From positions 1 through 64,000 of the forward strand of contig NZ_JBPBBA010000003.1 in the NCBI RefSeq assembly GCF_050896395.1: DNA of 64,000 nucleotides, in the 5' to 3' direction. The notes beneath the pieces were generated by a model. That model had not been told where the DNA came from. It searched no databases and saw only the letters and a program-made list of their open reading frames with translations. This document shows positions 17,695 to 25,995 of the stretch, piece after piece. Made by a program: the position numbers and the translations under genes. The DNA comes from Nioella aestuarii (GTDB taxonomy: Bacteria > Pseudomonadota > Alphaproteobacteria > Rhodobacterales > Rhodobacteraceae). Each line of letters opens with the position of its first letter. Position 1 is the first letter of the stretch.

Positions 17695-17957
17695 AAGACG
17701 CAAGCGATCCCAAGAACCTGATCCGAGAGGCGTACCGGATCGAGGGAATCACTGATGGCGAATGTCGCTCGATTTTCATGGATTGGGCCCTTAGCCAACC
17801 CGACCCCGATCCCCTGCCTCATATCCAGGTCTTGCTGGACCGTTACGGAATTGATGCTCCGGATCATCCGATGACTGTTGTTCTGAAACAGGGGCTGAAC
17901 CGTCCGCCCGCTGCGAAACGCCGAGGTGGCCGAGCGGCGCGGGTCATCGAAGGCTGA
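17691..17957 (+). CDS. Small hypothetical protein coupled to glnE
   Basis: An 88-residue protein whose ATG overlaps the glnE stop by 4 bases, preceded by AAGGAGG inside the glnE 3' end. The N-terminal half is acidic and helical (MKDASDPKNLIREAYRIEGI) and the C-terminal 20 residues are basic with KRRGGRAAR. I do not recognise a family, and no membrane segment or signal peptide is visible. The tight coupling suggests a role linked to nitrogen control, but that is inference from position only. Confidence 0.75.
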   Translation: MKDASDPKNLIREAYRIEGITDGECRSIFMDWALSQPDPDPLPHIQVLLDRYGIDAPDHPMTVVLKQGLNRPPAAKRRGGRAARVIEG

Positions 17958-17961
17958 CAGA

Positions 17962-18951
17962 TCAATCCTTGACCCGAGTCGACTGCGCACCTCTTTCCCG
18001 GTAGGGGGTGGTGTCGTAATGCGCCCGATAGCATTTGGAGAAATGCGAGGGCGAAGCAAATCCGCATGACAGCGCCACGTTGATCACGCTCATATCGGTT
18101 TGCATCAGCAGGTTGCGCGCCTTTTGAAGCCTTAGCTCCATGTAATAGCGCTTGGGACTACGGTTGAGGTAACGACGGAACAACCGTTCCAGCTGCCGCG
18201 TCGACATGCCGACCTCTTGCGCCAAAATGGACGGGCTGATCGGTTCTTCGAGGTTCTGCTCCATCATCCGGATGACCTGGCTCAGCTTAGGATGGCGCAC
18301 GCCAATCCGGGTGGGGATCGACAAACGCTGCGAGTCCTGATCGGTGCGGATCGAGGTGTAGATTTGCTGATCGGCAATCTGGCTTGCCAATTCTTCGCCG
18401 TGATCGTTGGCCACAATCGTCAGCATCAGGTCAATGGACGCGGTGCCTCCGGCTGTTGTCATCCGGTTCCCATCGATAACGAAAACCGACTTGGTCAGCT
18501 TTACCTCTTCGAACTCTTCAGAAAAGCTATCCTGGTTTTCCCAATGGATCGTTGCGCGTTTGCCATCCAGAAGCCCCGCCTTTCCCATGGCATAGGCCCC
18601 GGTGCATAGCGCCGCAATTGTCACCCCGCGCCGTGCTTCTCGGCGTAGCCAGTTGATCAGCTTCTTTGTCGTGGCCTTCTGGACGTCAATGCCGCCGCAA
18701 ATGACAATCGTGTCTTCGCGGTTCAGTTCCTCAAAATTCATATGCAGCTTGATCCGCGCATAGGAACTGCACTTTGCCTCGTCACCTTCCTCGCCCGCAT
18801 AGAGAATCTTATACAGGTTTGCGCCGCCGAGCCGGTTGGCGATCCGCAAAGTATCAACCGCACCAGCAAAGCTGAGCAGGGTGAACTGATCCAGAAGCAC
18901 GAAGATAAAGCGCTTGGGTTGGCGGGGAACGCCATTCAAAAGAGTGACCAT
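17962..18951 (-). CDS. GlxA-family transcriptional regulator (DJ-1/PfpI + AraC HTH)
   Basis: The 329-residue protein has an N-terminal DJ-1/PfpI-like domain (about residues 10-190, with the CGGIDVQKA and ALCTGAYAMGKAGLLDG segments) and a C-terminal AraC-type DNA-binding domain ending in FASPSHFSKCYRAHYDTTPY. Relatives include regulators of glycine-betaine and carnitine catabolism, but the ligand cannot be assigned here. The ATG at 18949-18951 is preferred over a GTG-type start 60 bases upstream because AGGAAG precedes it. It is divergent from the DAHP synthase gene. Confidence 0.87.
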   Translation of the reverse strand: MVTLLNGVPRQPKRFIFVLLDQFTLLSFAGAVDTLRIANRLGGANLYKILYAGEEGDEAKCSSYARIKLHMNFEELNREDTIVICGGIDVQKATTKKLINWLRREARRGVTIAALCTGAYAMGKAGLLDGKRATIHWENQDSFSEEFEEVKLTKSVFVIDGNRMTTAGGTASIDLMLTIVANDHGEELASQIADQQIYTSIRTDQDSQRLSIPTRIGVRHPKLSQVIRMMEQNLEEPISPSILAQEVGMSTRQLERLFRRYLNRSPKRYYMELRLQKARNLLMQTDMSVINVALSCGFASPSHFSKCYRAHYDTTPYRERGAQSTRVKD

Positions 18952-19051
18952 TGCGCTTCCTTTCCATCGCGGCCCGGTTGATTTCGCCACGTTTTCTAGC
19001 GAAACCACCATTTTTTGGGTTTCGCAATCCCCCGAGAGAACGAATTTCGCA

Positions 19052-19080
19052 TTGGCCCCCGCTTTTCTCTGCCCTATAAG
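19052..19080 (+). promoter_or_regulatory. Candidate sigma-70 promoter for the DAHP synthase gene
   Basis: TTGGCC (19052-19057) and TATAAG (19075-19080) are separated by exactly 17 bp, with transcription expected near 19087 and the start codon at 19110. The -10 box and its flanking CTATAAGCG/CTATAAGGC context closely match the promoter candidate before the PBP1A gene. Confidence 0.55.
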
Positions 19081-19109
19081 CGCGGTCTGACACTGACAGG
19101 AGTTGCGTT

Positions 19110-20480
19110 ATGGCACAGGCATGGACGAAATCGGATTGGCGCGCAAAGCCGCGGATTCAGATGCCCGACTATCCCGATGCGGAAGCATTGGCGGCTGTCG
19201 AGGCTCAACTTGCCAGCTATCCACCACTCGTCTTCGCAGGCGAGGCGCGCAAATTACGCAGCCAGCTCGCCTCCGTGTCTCGCGGTGAGGCGTTTCTGCT
19301 GCAAGGCGGTGATTGTGCTGAGAGCTTTGCCGAGTTTTCTGCCGATTCCATTCGCGACACCTACAAGGTGATGCTTCAGATGGCCGTGGTGCTGACATTT
19401 GGCGCCAAGGTTCCGGTCGTGAAAGTGGGCCGCATGGCGGGCCAGTTCGCAAAACCCCGTTCCGCGCCGACCGAGGTCAAGAACGGGATTGAGCTGCCCT
19501 CTTACCGGGGTGACATCATCAACGAGCTGGATTTCACCGAGGCGGCTCGTCTTCCGAACCCGCAGAAAATGTTGCAGGCTTACACGCAGGCGGCGGCAAC
19601 GCTGAACCTTCTGCGCGCCTTCAGCCAGGGCGGGTTTGCCGATATTCACCGGGTTCACAGCTGGACGCTTGGCTTTACCGATGCCGACGACGCCGATCGC
19701 TACCGCGACATGGCCAACCGGATCTCTGATGCGCTCGACTTCATGACCGCCGCCGGCCTGAACTCGGAAACCGCGCATCAGCTTGGAACCGTGGATTTCT
19801 ACACCAGCCACGAAGCGCTGCTGCTGGAATACGAAGAGGCTCTGTGCCGGATCGATTCGACCTCTGGCCTGCCGGTGGCAGGGTCGGGCCATATGATCTG
19901 GATCGGGGACCGCACCCGCCAGCCTGACGGTGCCCATGTGGAATTCGCCAGCGGCGTCCAGAACCCCATCGGTCTGAAATGCGGGCCGACAACTACCGAA
20001 GAAGACCTCAAGGTGCTGATGGCCAAGCTCAACCCCAAGAACGAGGCTGGCCGCCTGACCCTGATCGCGCGGTTTGGTGCGGGCAGCGTCGGCGATCACC
20101 TGCCGCGCCTGATCAAGACCGTTCAGGAAGAGGGTGCCAATGTCGTTTGGTCCTGCGATCCGATGCACGGCAACACCATCAAGGCGGCATCGGGCTACAA
20201 GACCCGTCCGTTCGAGTCGGTTCTGCGCGAGGTGCAGGAATTCTTTGCGATCCACCGCGCCGAGGGAACGGTCCCGGGCGGCGTGCATTTCGAGATGACC
20301 GGCAAGGACGTGACCGAATGCACCGGCGGCGTGCGCGCCGTGACGGATGAGGATCTGTCCGACCGCTACCACACCGCCTGTGACCCGCGTCTGAACGCGT
20401 CTCAATCGCTGGAACTGGCGTTCCTTGTGGCCGAGGAGCTGAGCCGCGATGGACGTAAGGCTGAGGCAGCGGCTGGCTGA
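19110..20480 (+). CDS. 3-deoxy-7-phosphoheptulonate synthase, class II
   Basis: This enzyme condenses phosphoenolpyruvate and erythrose 4-phosphate to DAHP, the entry step to the shikimate pathway and aromatic amino acids. The 456-residue protein is of the plant/mycobacterial class II type, recognised by LLQGGDCAESF, VGRMAGQFAKPRS, ELPSYRGD, the GDRTRQPDGAHVEF segment and VWSCDPMHGNT. It is unrelated in sequence to E. coli AroF/G/H. The gene stands alone with its own promoter and terminator. The symbol varies between species, so none is given. Confidence 0.95.
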   Translation: MAQAWTKSDWRAKPRIQMPDYPDAEALAAVEAQLASYPPLVFAGEARKLRSQLASVSRGEAFLLQGGDCAESFAEFSADSIRDTYKVMLQMAVVLTFGAKVPVVKVGRMAGQFAKPRSAPTEVKNGIELPSYRGDIINELDFTEAARLPNPQKMLQAYTQAAATLNLLRAFSQGGFADIHRVHSWTLGFTDADDADRYRDMANRISDALDFMTAAGLNSETAHQLGTVDFYTSHEALLLEYEEALCRIDSTSGLPVAGSGHMIWIGDRTRQPDGAHVEFASGVQNPIGLKCGPTTTEEDLKVLMAKLNPKNEAGRLTLIARFGAGSVGDHLPRLIKTVQEEGANVVWSCDPMHGNTIKAASGYKTRPFESVLREVQEFFAIHRAEGTVPGGVHFEMTGKDVTECTGGVRAVTDEDLSDRYHTACDPRLNASQSLELAFLVAEELSRDGRKAEAAAG

Positions 20481-20506
20481 AATACAGTGTGAGTGATTTA
20501 AGAAAC

Positions 20507-20537
20507 GCCCCGGATCCTGGCAGGGTCCGGGGCTTTT
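20507..20537 (+). terminator. Intrinsic terminator after the DAHP synthase gene
   Basis: GCCCCGGATCC and GGGTCCGGGGC pair as an 11-bp stem (one G-U pair) with a TGGCA loop, followed by TTTT. It starts 27 bp after the DAHP synthase stop. Confidence 0.85.
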
Positions 20538-20597
20538 CCGTTAACCAAGAAGCCTGGAGCGTTCTCAGATCGCGGTTAACGTCGCTTGGCGTTCAGC

Positions 20598-21230
20598 TCA
20601 GGCAAGCCCACCTTGAATGACGCGAAGGCCGGGACTTTTCTGACCGCGCTCTTGCACCGAATGTTCAACTGGCAAGGGGGCTGTGACACCAGCAACGCAA
20701 GACGCGCCGATGTGACGAATGCGAAAGCGGCGTGGGGGCAGTCCGATCAACCCGTCCGTGGCCAGAACCCCAAGCGCGCGGTCGATCTCTCCCTCGGGGC
20801 CGACCAGCGGCAAAAGGCACATCCGACCTTCCAGCACTACCCGGCCTTGTGCATCGGACACCAGTTCCAGATCCAGAACAGCAGGATCGGAAAAAACCTG
20901 AGACACCCTTTGCATCAACCGCTTACGGTCCGAAATTTCAAAAAAGGCCCGCAACGGCATACCCCTTACATCCATTCCCATCGTGTGGTGAAGGTGCTGT
21001 CCTGCCAGCCAGAACCGGACCATATCGGCGCGCGTGCGTTCGAGCAAAAAGGCATTGGGCAGGACAGGGCACAGGGCCTGCGGGTCCAGATCGGCCCGGC
21101 GCGGCACTGCACCATCCCTGCGAAGGCTGTTCCAGTAAGTCACGACAGTGTTGACCACAGATCCCATCTGCCGGCCTTTTCGGCGCCAGAGAGGCACAAC
21201 GTTTCGCCGCTGTTCAGAACAGGTTTTCAT
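20598..21230 (-). CDS. PAS-domain protein of the PAS_5 type
   Basis: The 210-residue protein resembles the PAS_5 (DUF1491-independent, alphaproteobacterial) family of soluble PAS-like proteins: VVTYWNSLRRDGAVPRRADLDP at the start (about residues 25-45), then ERTRADMVRFWLAGQHL and LRAFFEISDR. A sensory role is likely, but the signal and partner are unknown; no kinase, GGDEF or DNA-binding domain is attached. The ATG at 21228-21230 follows AGGAG at a good distance and is preferred to an in-frame start 96 bases upstream. It is convergent with the DAHP synthase gene and divergent from yicC. Confidence 0.75.
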   Translation of the reverse strand: MKTCSEQRRNVVPLWRRKGRQMGSVVNTVVTYWNSLRRDGAVPRRADLDPQALCPVLPNAFLLERTRADMVRFWLAGQHLHHTMGMDVRGMPLRAFFEISDRKRLMQRVSQVFSDPAVLDLELVSDAQGRVVLEGRMCLLPLVGPEGEIDRALGVLATDGLIGLPPRRFRIRHIGASCVAGVTAPLPVEHSVQERGQKSPGLRVIQGGLA

Positions 21231-21374
21231 CTTACGCTCCTGCATTACGGCCCCTGAAACGACCCTGCCCGGCAATAGCGTCGCGCGTGCATTTGTGTTA
21301 ACGCTGACCCGGAGATCCTTACCCAACCCTTAATAACATCCGTACAATTCAACGAGCAGGGGGGAAAAGCTTAA

Positions 21375-22265
21375 GTGGTTAATTCGATGACAGGATATGC
21401 CGCACGCGATGTGGCATCAGATGGCATCCTTCGCAGTTGGGAATTGCGCAGCGTCAATGGCCGTGGTCTCGATATGCGGCTGCGGTTGCCGGACCGTTTG
21501 GGACGGCTAGACATCGCGTTGCGGGAAAGGCTGAAAAAGGTCATTGCCCGCGGATCGGTGACGCTTAGCCTGCGGATCACCAAGGAAGACAGCGGAACCG
21601 CAAGCGCAATTGACGAGGCGGCTCTGCTGGAAACGCTGGCAGCGCTGTCCCACATACAGCGCAGCGCCGAAGCACAGGGCCTGCCCGTCAATGCGGTGGA
21701 TCCCGCCCGAATTCTGAGCTTGCCAGGCGTGATGGCCAGCGGTGGCGCGGATGATATTTTTCCGTCTGATGAAACCCTTCTGGCCGAGTTCGACGAGGTG
21801 CTGGCCGCTTTCCTGACCTCTCGTGCAGAGGAAGGCGCGGCCCTGAACCAAACGCTGAGCGATCAGATCGACGCCATGACGCCGTTGGTTGCACAAGCCG
21901 CTGCATTAGCGGACGCGCGCAAGGGCACGGCAGCCGACCGGCTGGCAGAAAACTTGAAGAAAATTCTCAACACCGCAGACGGCATGGACCCGGATCGCTT
22001 GGCACAGGAACTGGCGCTCCAGGCGGTGAAATCGGACGTGACCGAGGAGATCGACCGTCTCGCCAACGCCCATATTCCCGCAGCCAGGGCGCTGCTGGAC
22101 GCGGATGGCCCTGTGGGACGACGTTTTGATTTCCTGATGCAGGAGTTCAACCGAGAGGCCAATACGCTCTGCTCCAAGTCCAACGACGCGGCGCTGACCC
22201 AGACCGGCCTTGACCTCAAGGTCGCGATTGATCAGATGCGCGAGCAGGTTCAGAACGTGGAGTGA
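21375..22265 (+). CDS. yicC: YicC-family endoribonuclease-like protein
   Basis: The 296-residue protein has the YicC N-terminal signature (MVNSMTGYA..., then ELRSVNGRGLDMRLRLP) and the conserved C-terminal DUF1732 block ending in NREANTLCSKSNDAALTQTG and VAIDQMREQVQNVE. In E. coli YicC is linked to RNA decay and to stationary-phase survival. The GTG start at 21375 gives the expected N-terminus. It is followed immediately by gmk (2 bp), the usual arrangement in alphaproteobacteria. Confidence 0.92.
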   Translation: MVNSMTGYAARDVASDGILRSWELRSVNGRGLDMRLRLPDRLGRLDIALRERLKKVIARGSVTLSLRITKEDSGTASAIDEAALLETLAALSHIQRSAEAQGLPVNAVDPARILSLPGVMASGGADDIFPSDETLLAEFDEVLAAFLTSRAEEGAALNQTLSDQIDAMTPLVAQAAALADARKGTAADRLAENLKKILNTADGMDPDRLAQELALQAVKSDVTEEIDRLANAHIPAARALLDADGPVGRRFDFLMQEFNREANTLCSKSNDAALTQTGLDLKVAIDQMREQVQNVE

Positions 22266-22267
22266 TC

Positions 22268-22921
22268 ATGCCCCAACCCGATAGCCGCCGTGGCCTTCTT
22301 ATCATTCTTTCGTCGCCCTCGGGCGCGGGAAAATCGACGCTGGCCAAGCGCCTGATGGAATGGGATCCGTCCCTGAGCTTCTCGGTCTCCGCCACCACCC
22401 GCGCCCCGCGTCCGGGCGAGGTGGACGGCAAGGACTACCATTTCCTGACTGAGAAAGGCTTCAAGACGCTGGTTCGTGATGGCGCGATGTTGGAACACGC
22501 CCATGTCTTCGGCAATTTCTATGGTTCGCCCATGGCACCGGTGAAAGAGGCGATCGACAGCGGCTGCGATGTGCTGTTCGACATCGACTGGCAGGGCGCG
22601 CAGCAGATCAAGGTGTCGAAACTGCGTGATCATGTCTTGTCAATTTTCGTGCTGCCGCCGTCCATCGCGGAACTGCGCCGCCGTCTGGTCAGCCGGGGGC
22701 AGGACGCGCCCGAGGTGATCCAGAAGCGGATGCAGAAAAGCTGGGACGAAATCAGCCACTGGGACGGGTACGACTACGTTCTGGTCAATGACGATCTGGA
22801 AGTGACGTTCGAGCGGCTGAAAACCATCGTCAGCGCCGAGCGTCTGCGTCAGCCGCAACAGCCCGGGCTCGCAAGCTTTGTGCGTGGGCTTCAGTCCGAG
22901 TTTCAGGAGGATGAACAGTGA
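22268..22921 (+). CDS. gmk: Guanylate kinase
   Basis: Gmk converts GMP to GDP with ATP. The 217-residue protein has the P-loop SSPSGAGKST at residues 15-24, the GMP-binding SVSATTRAPRPGEVDGKDYH region and the lid/DIDWQGAQQ segment. The ATG at 22268 is preferred to the in-frame GTG at 22262 because GTGGAG sits just upstream of it. It lies between yicC and the gamma-carbonic anhydrase gene; its stop overlaps the latter's GTG start. Confidence 0.95.
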   Translation: MPQPDSRRGLLIILSSPSGAGKSTLAKRLMEWDPSLSFSVSATTRAPRPGEVDGKDYHFLTEKGFKTLVRDGAMLEHAHVFGNFYGSPMAPVKEAIDSGCDVLFDIDWQGAQQIKVSKLRDHVLSIFVLPPSIAELRRRLVSRGQDAPEVIQKRMQKSWDEISHWDGYDYVLVNDDLEVTFERLKTIVSAERLRQPQQPGLASFVRGLQSEFQEDEQ

Positions 22922-23439
22922 TTTATGCCCTCGACGGCATCGCACCCGAGATTGCGGACGACACCTGGATCGCACCGGACGCCAATGTGATCGGGCGGGT
23001 GGTGCTGGAAACTGGCGCGTCCGTTTGGTTCGGTTGCACCCTGCGTGGCGATAACGAAGAAATTCGGATTGGCGCAGGATCGAACGTGCAGGAAAACACC
23101 GTCATGCATACCGACCCCGGCTGCCCATTGCAGATCGGGGCCAATTGCACCATCGGTCACAAGGCCATGTTGCATGGGTGCCAGATTGGGGATGGCAGCC
23201 TCATCGGCATGGGCGCCACGGTTCTGAATGGTGCGAAGATCGGCAAAGGCTGTCTGATCGGGGCCGGGGCGCTGATCACCGAAAACAAGGTGATCCCTGA
23301 TTTCTCACTGGTGATGGGCGCTCCGGGCAAGGTTGTGCGGACACTGGATGAGGCCGCGCAAGCGGGCCTGCTGGCCTCTGCCGAACATTACCGACAGAAC
23401 ATGCGCCGTTTTCGGGCGGGGCTGGTCGCGCAGGGTTAA
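22918..23439 (+). CDS. Gamma-class carbonic anhydrase-like protein
   Basis: The 173-residue protein is built from hexapeptide repeats of the left-handed beta-helix fold. It keeps the three histidines expected for metal binding, one in VMHTDPG and two in IGHKAMLHGC, as in YrdA/CaiE/gamma-carbonic anhydrases. Whether it hydrates CO2 or acts on another substrate cannot be told; many relatives have no measured activity. Its GTG start overlaps the gmk stop, and its stop overlaps the convergent chpT stop. Confidence 0.88.
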   Translation: MIYALDGIAPEIADDTWIAPDANVIGRVVLETGASVWFGCTLRGDNEEIRIGAGSNVQENTVMHTDPGCPLQIGANCTIGHKAMLHGCQIGDGSLIGMGATVLNGAKIGKGCLIGAGALITENKVIPDFSLVMGAPGKVVRTLDEAAQAGLLASAEHYRQNMRRFRAGLVAQG

Positions 23440-24065
23440 GCCTTCGTGACATGCACGGTGAATTTCAGATCCTCCTGATCCTGTACCAGCCGAACGCGCT
23501 GTCCGTTTTCTGCCGTGTCTCTCGCCAGCAGGGCGAACTGAACGCGAGACGCAGGGAGCGACGCAACAGCAAGCGCCGGTTCATCCAGCAGCTGCCAAAG
23601 TGTTTCGTCTATGGCCAGCTTGCGACCTGTCCCTGACAATTCCCACCTCTCACCCTCGCGCCGAACGCTCAGACAGCCACCAAGCGGCAGGACGCTTTCC
23701 GCGCAGTTTAGCAACAGAAAGCCCTGCTTTGCGTCCTTGCGAGGCAGATCACCGCGGACCTGCCAATCAACGGTCAGACGCCCGGACCCAAAGATCGCAG
23801 CCACGATTTCCCGCATCTCGCGTTCTGACAGGGTTTCGTCCGCCCGGGCTGCACCAAAGGCGACACGGAAAAAGCGGATACGCGCCATGGCATCTTCGAT
23901 CGCCGATCCGATCAGGTCCAGTTCCGGGCTTCGAGGAGCGCCAGACAAACCGATCAGTTCCATCCCGTTGGAAATTGCGGATAGCGGGTTTACAAGGTCA
24001 TGGCACAGCCGCGATCCCACCAGTTCGGCAAGTTCAGGCAGGGGGAAGTCATGGCGATCATCCAT
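23436..24065 (-). CDS. chpT: Histidine phosphotransferase ChpT
   Basis: ChpT carries phosphate from the hybrid kinase CckA to CtrA and CpdR. In Caulobacter this drives the cell cycle; in Rhodobacterales it controls motility and gene transfer agents. The 209-residue protein has the dimerisation and phosphotransfer helix GSRLCHDLVNPLSAISNGME with phospho-accepting His22, and a degenerate ATPase-like C-terminal domain. The ATG at 24063-24065 gives the expected N-terminus. It is convergent with the carbonic anhydrase gene and divergent from the DUF3553 gene, only 18 bp apart. Confidence 0.87.
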   Translation of the reverse strand: MDDRHDFPLPELAELVGSRLCHDLVNPLSAISNGMELIGLSGAPRSPELDLIGSAIEDAMARIRFFRVAFGAARADETLSEREMREIVAAIFGSGRLTVDWQVRGDLPRKDAKQGFLLLNCAESVLPLGGCLSVRREGERWELSGTGRKLAIDETLWQLLDEPALAVASLPASRVQFALLARDTAENGQRVRLVQDQEDLKFTVHVTKA

Positions 24066-24083
24066 TACGAAAGGCCCCCTGAA

Positions 24084-24263
24084 ATGGTCAATGATTTGAA
24101 TGCGATGCTGGAACCGGGCATGATGGTGCGCCACCCTGGCCAGCCCGATTGGGGACTGGGACAGGTGCAATCAAATATCGCCGGCCGGATCACGGTTAAT
24201 TTCGAACATGCCGGCAAAGTGGTGATCAATGGTGAGCGTGTGGGCCTTGTCATCGAGTTCTGA
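24084..24263 (+). CDS. DUF3553 small protein
   Basis: A 59-residue protein with the DUF3553 core MLEPGMMVRHPGQPDWGLGQ and FEHAGKVVINGE. The fold resembles the small beta-barrel (Tudor/KOW-like) found in UvrD/CarD-type RNA-polymerase-interacting domains, so a link to transcription or repair has been proposed for such sequences; this is not shown here. The ATG at 24084 follows AAAGG and gives the family length; a longer frame from 24051 would overlap chpT. The start is 18 bp from the divergent chpT start. Confidence 0.75.
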   Translation: MVNDLNAMLEPGMMVRHPGQPDWGLGQVQSNIAGRITVNFEHAGKVVINGERVGLVIEF

Positions 24264-24403
24264 TCCCCTCGGGTCTGTTGCTCTGAAACGCTAGTCCATG
24301 CTCGGTTAACAGATTCCTAACGGACCCCCGGAGCTGCCCGCCTGCGGTTGCAATGCGCAAGCCAATCGCTTACCCCGCGCGCAGGAATATCGGCAGGCAA
24401 AGC

Positions 24404-25174
24404 ATGGTCATCGACGACACCCAATTCGAGCTGCGTCTTGCGCAAACCGCCGAGGATCTGCGTCTGGCCCAATCCCTGCGCTATGATGTCTTCGTTCGGG
24501 AATTGGGAAGCGACGGCGACATGGTGGACCATGCCGACGGGCTGGAGATCGACCGCTTCGACCCGTTCTTCGATCATCTGATGCTGATGGACCGTTCCAG
24601 GGAGGATAACCCTTGCGTGGGCGTCTACCGTCTGATGCGCGAGGATCAGGCCGCCGAGGCCGGCCAGTTTTATTGCGACGACGAATATGATCTTACGGTG
24701 CTGAAGGCCGGTCCCTTGAAACTGTTGGAACTGGGCCGGTCCTGCGTCCATGCAGATTATCGCGGCGGTACCGCAATGCTTCATCTGTGGAACGGGCTTG
24801 CCGAATATGTGGAAAACCACGGAATCGACCTGATTTTCGGCGTGGCCTCCTTTCATGGCACCGATGCCAGCGCGTTCGCCGCCCCCCTGTCGCTGCTGCA
24901 TCACCGCTATCTCGCACCGCAGGAGATCCGGGTTCGGGCCCGTGATGAGGGGTTCCAGCGCATGGACCTGATCGACGAGGCTGAACTGGACCGGGTGGCA
25001 GCCGCCCGCGCGATGCCCTCGCTGATCAAGGGATACCTCAAGATGGGGGGCTTTGTGGGAGAGGGCGCCTTTATCGACCGGCCCTTCAACACGACGGATA
25101 TTTGCCTGTTGCTGGACGTAAAACGCGTGTCGCAAAAGCAATTCGGTCTTTATGCCAAAGGGGCACGGCGGTGA
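24404..25174 (+). CDS. olsB: L-ornithine N(alpha)-acyltransferase
   Basis: OlsB attaches a 3-hydroxyacyl chain from ACP to the alpha-amino group of ornithine, making lyso-ornithine lipid. The 256-residue protein has the GNAT-like fold of the hemolysin/OlsB family: LAQSLRYDVFVRELG, the EYDLTVLKAGPLKLLELGRS strand and RGGTAMLHLWNGLAEY. The ATG at 24404 follows AGGCAAAGC; an earlier ATG at 24353 is possible but lacks a site. It overlaps olsA by 4 bases, forming the standard two-gene ornithine-lipid operon. Confidence 0.88.
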   Translation: MVIDDTQFELRLAQTAEDLRLAQSLRYDVFVRELGSDGDMVDHADGLEIDRFDPFFDHLMLMDRSREDNPCVGVYRLMREDQAAEAGQFYCDDEYDLTVLKAGPLKLLELGRSCVHADYRGGTAMLHLWNGLAEYVENHGIDLIFGVASFHGTDASAFAAPLSLLHHRYLAPQEIRVRARDEGFQRMDLIDEAELDRVAAARAMPSLIKGYLKMGGFVGEGAFIDRPFNTTDICLLLDVKRVSQKQFGLYAKGARR

Positions 25175-25995
25175 CGATCTGGGATGACGGGCAAGTCCCG
25201 GTGGACACCCCGATCACTTGGGCGGGTTGGGTGCGCGTGTTGCGCCGGGGCGGGCCGATTGTCCTGTTGTTGCTGATCTGCTTTCCAGCGCTGCTGATCT
25301 TGCGCATCCCGGAGAAGTGGATTTGGGGCTATCGGCGTCCGGTCACGCCATGGATCACACAATTTGTATGTATTTCAGCCTGTTGGCTGATGGGGTTAAA
25401 GCGTCATGTCAGTGGTTCTCCATCACCTGCTCGTGGCGCGTATGTGGCCAATCATTCCAGTTGGCTGGATATTTTCGTTCTGAACGCCTCCAAGCGGATC
25501 TACTTTGTCGCCAAGGCCGAGGTGCATGGCTGGCCCGGAATTGGCTGGCTGGCGCGGGGCACGGGTACAGTCTTTATCCGTCGTGACCGGCGCGAGGCAA
25601 AGCGCCAACAGGAGATGTTCGAGGATCGGTTGCGGGCGGGCCACCATCTGCTGTTCTTCCCTGAGGGAACCAGTACCGACGGTCAGCGGGTTCTGCCCTT
25701 CAAAACCACGCTCTTTGCGGCCTTCACCACCGAGACGTTGCGCGATTTCCTGACGATCCAGCCTGTCAGCCTGCGTTATCACGCGCCCGAGGGTGAGGAC
25801 CCAAGGTTTTATGGCTGGTGGGGCGATATGGGCTTTGGCTACGGGCTGCTTAAGGTGCTGGCCGTCCGGCGGCAGGGCGTGGTCGACGTGATCTACCATC
25901 CGCCCTTGAAAGTGGCGGACTACCCCGATCGCAAAGCGCTGGCCTTAGCCTGCGAAAAGGTCGTTCGTCAGGGATTTACCGGATCGGCGCGGTAA
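25171..25995 (+). CDS. olsA: Lyso-ornithine lipid O-acyltransferase (PlsC family)
   Basis: OlsA adds the second fatty acid to lyso-ornithine lipid. The 274-residue protein is a PlsC-type acyltransferase with two N-terminal hydrophobic helices, the catalytic HX4D motif at His95-Asp100 (NHSSWLD), the FIRRDRREAKRQQ block and FPEGTSTDG. The GTG start overlaps the olsB stop. PlsC-family members also acylate lysophosphatidate, but the fusion-like coupling to olsB favours ornithine lipid. Its last 20 bp overlap the convergent ThiE-like gene. Confidence 0.85.
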   Translation: MTIWDDGQVPVDTPITWAGWVRVLRRGGPIVLLLLICFPALLILRIPEKWIWGYRRPVTPWITQFVCISACWLMGLKRHVSGSPSPARGAYVANHSSWLDIFVLNASKRIYFVAKAEVHGWPGIGWLARGTGTVFIRRDRREAKRQQEMFEDRLRAGHHLLFFPEGTSTDGQRVLPFKTTLFAAFTTETLRDFLTIQPVSLRYHAPEGEDPRFYGWWGDMGFGYGLLKVLAVRRQGVVDVIYHPPLKVADYPDRKALALACEKVVRQGFTGSAR

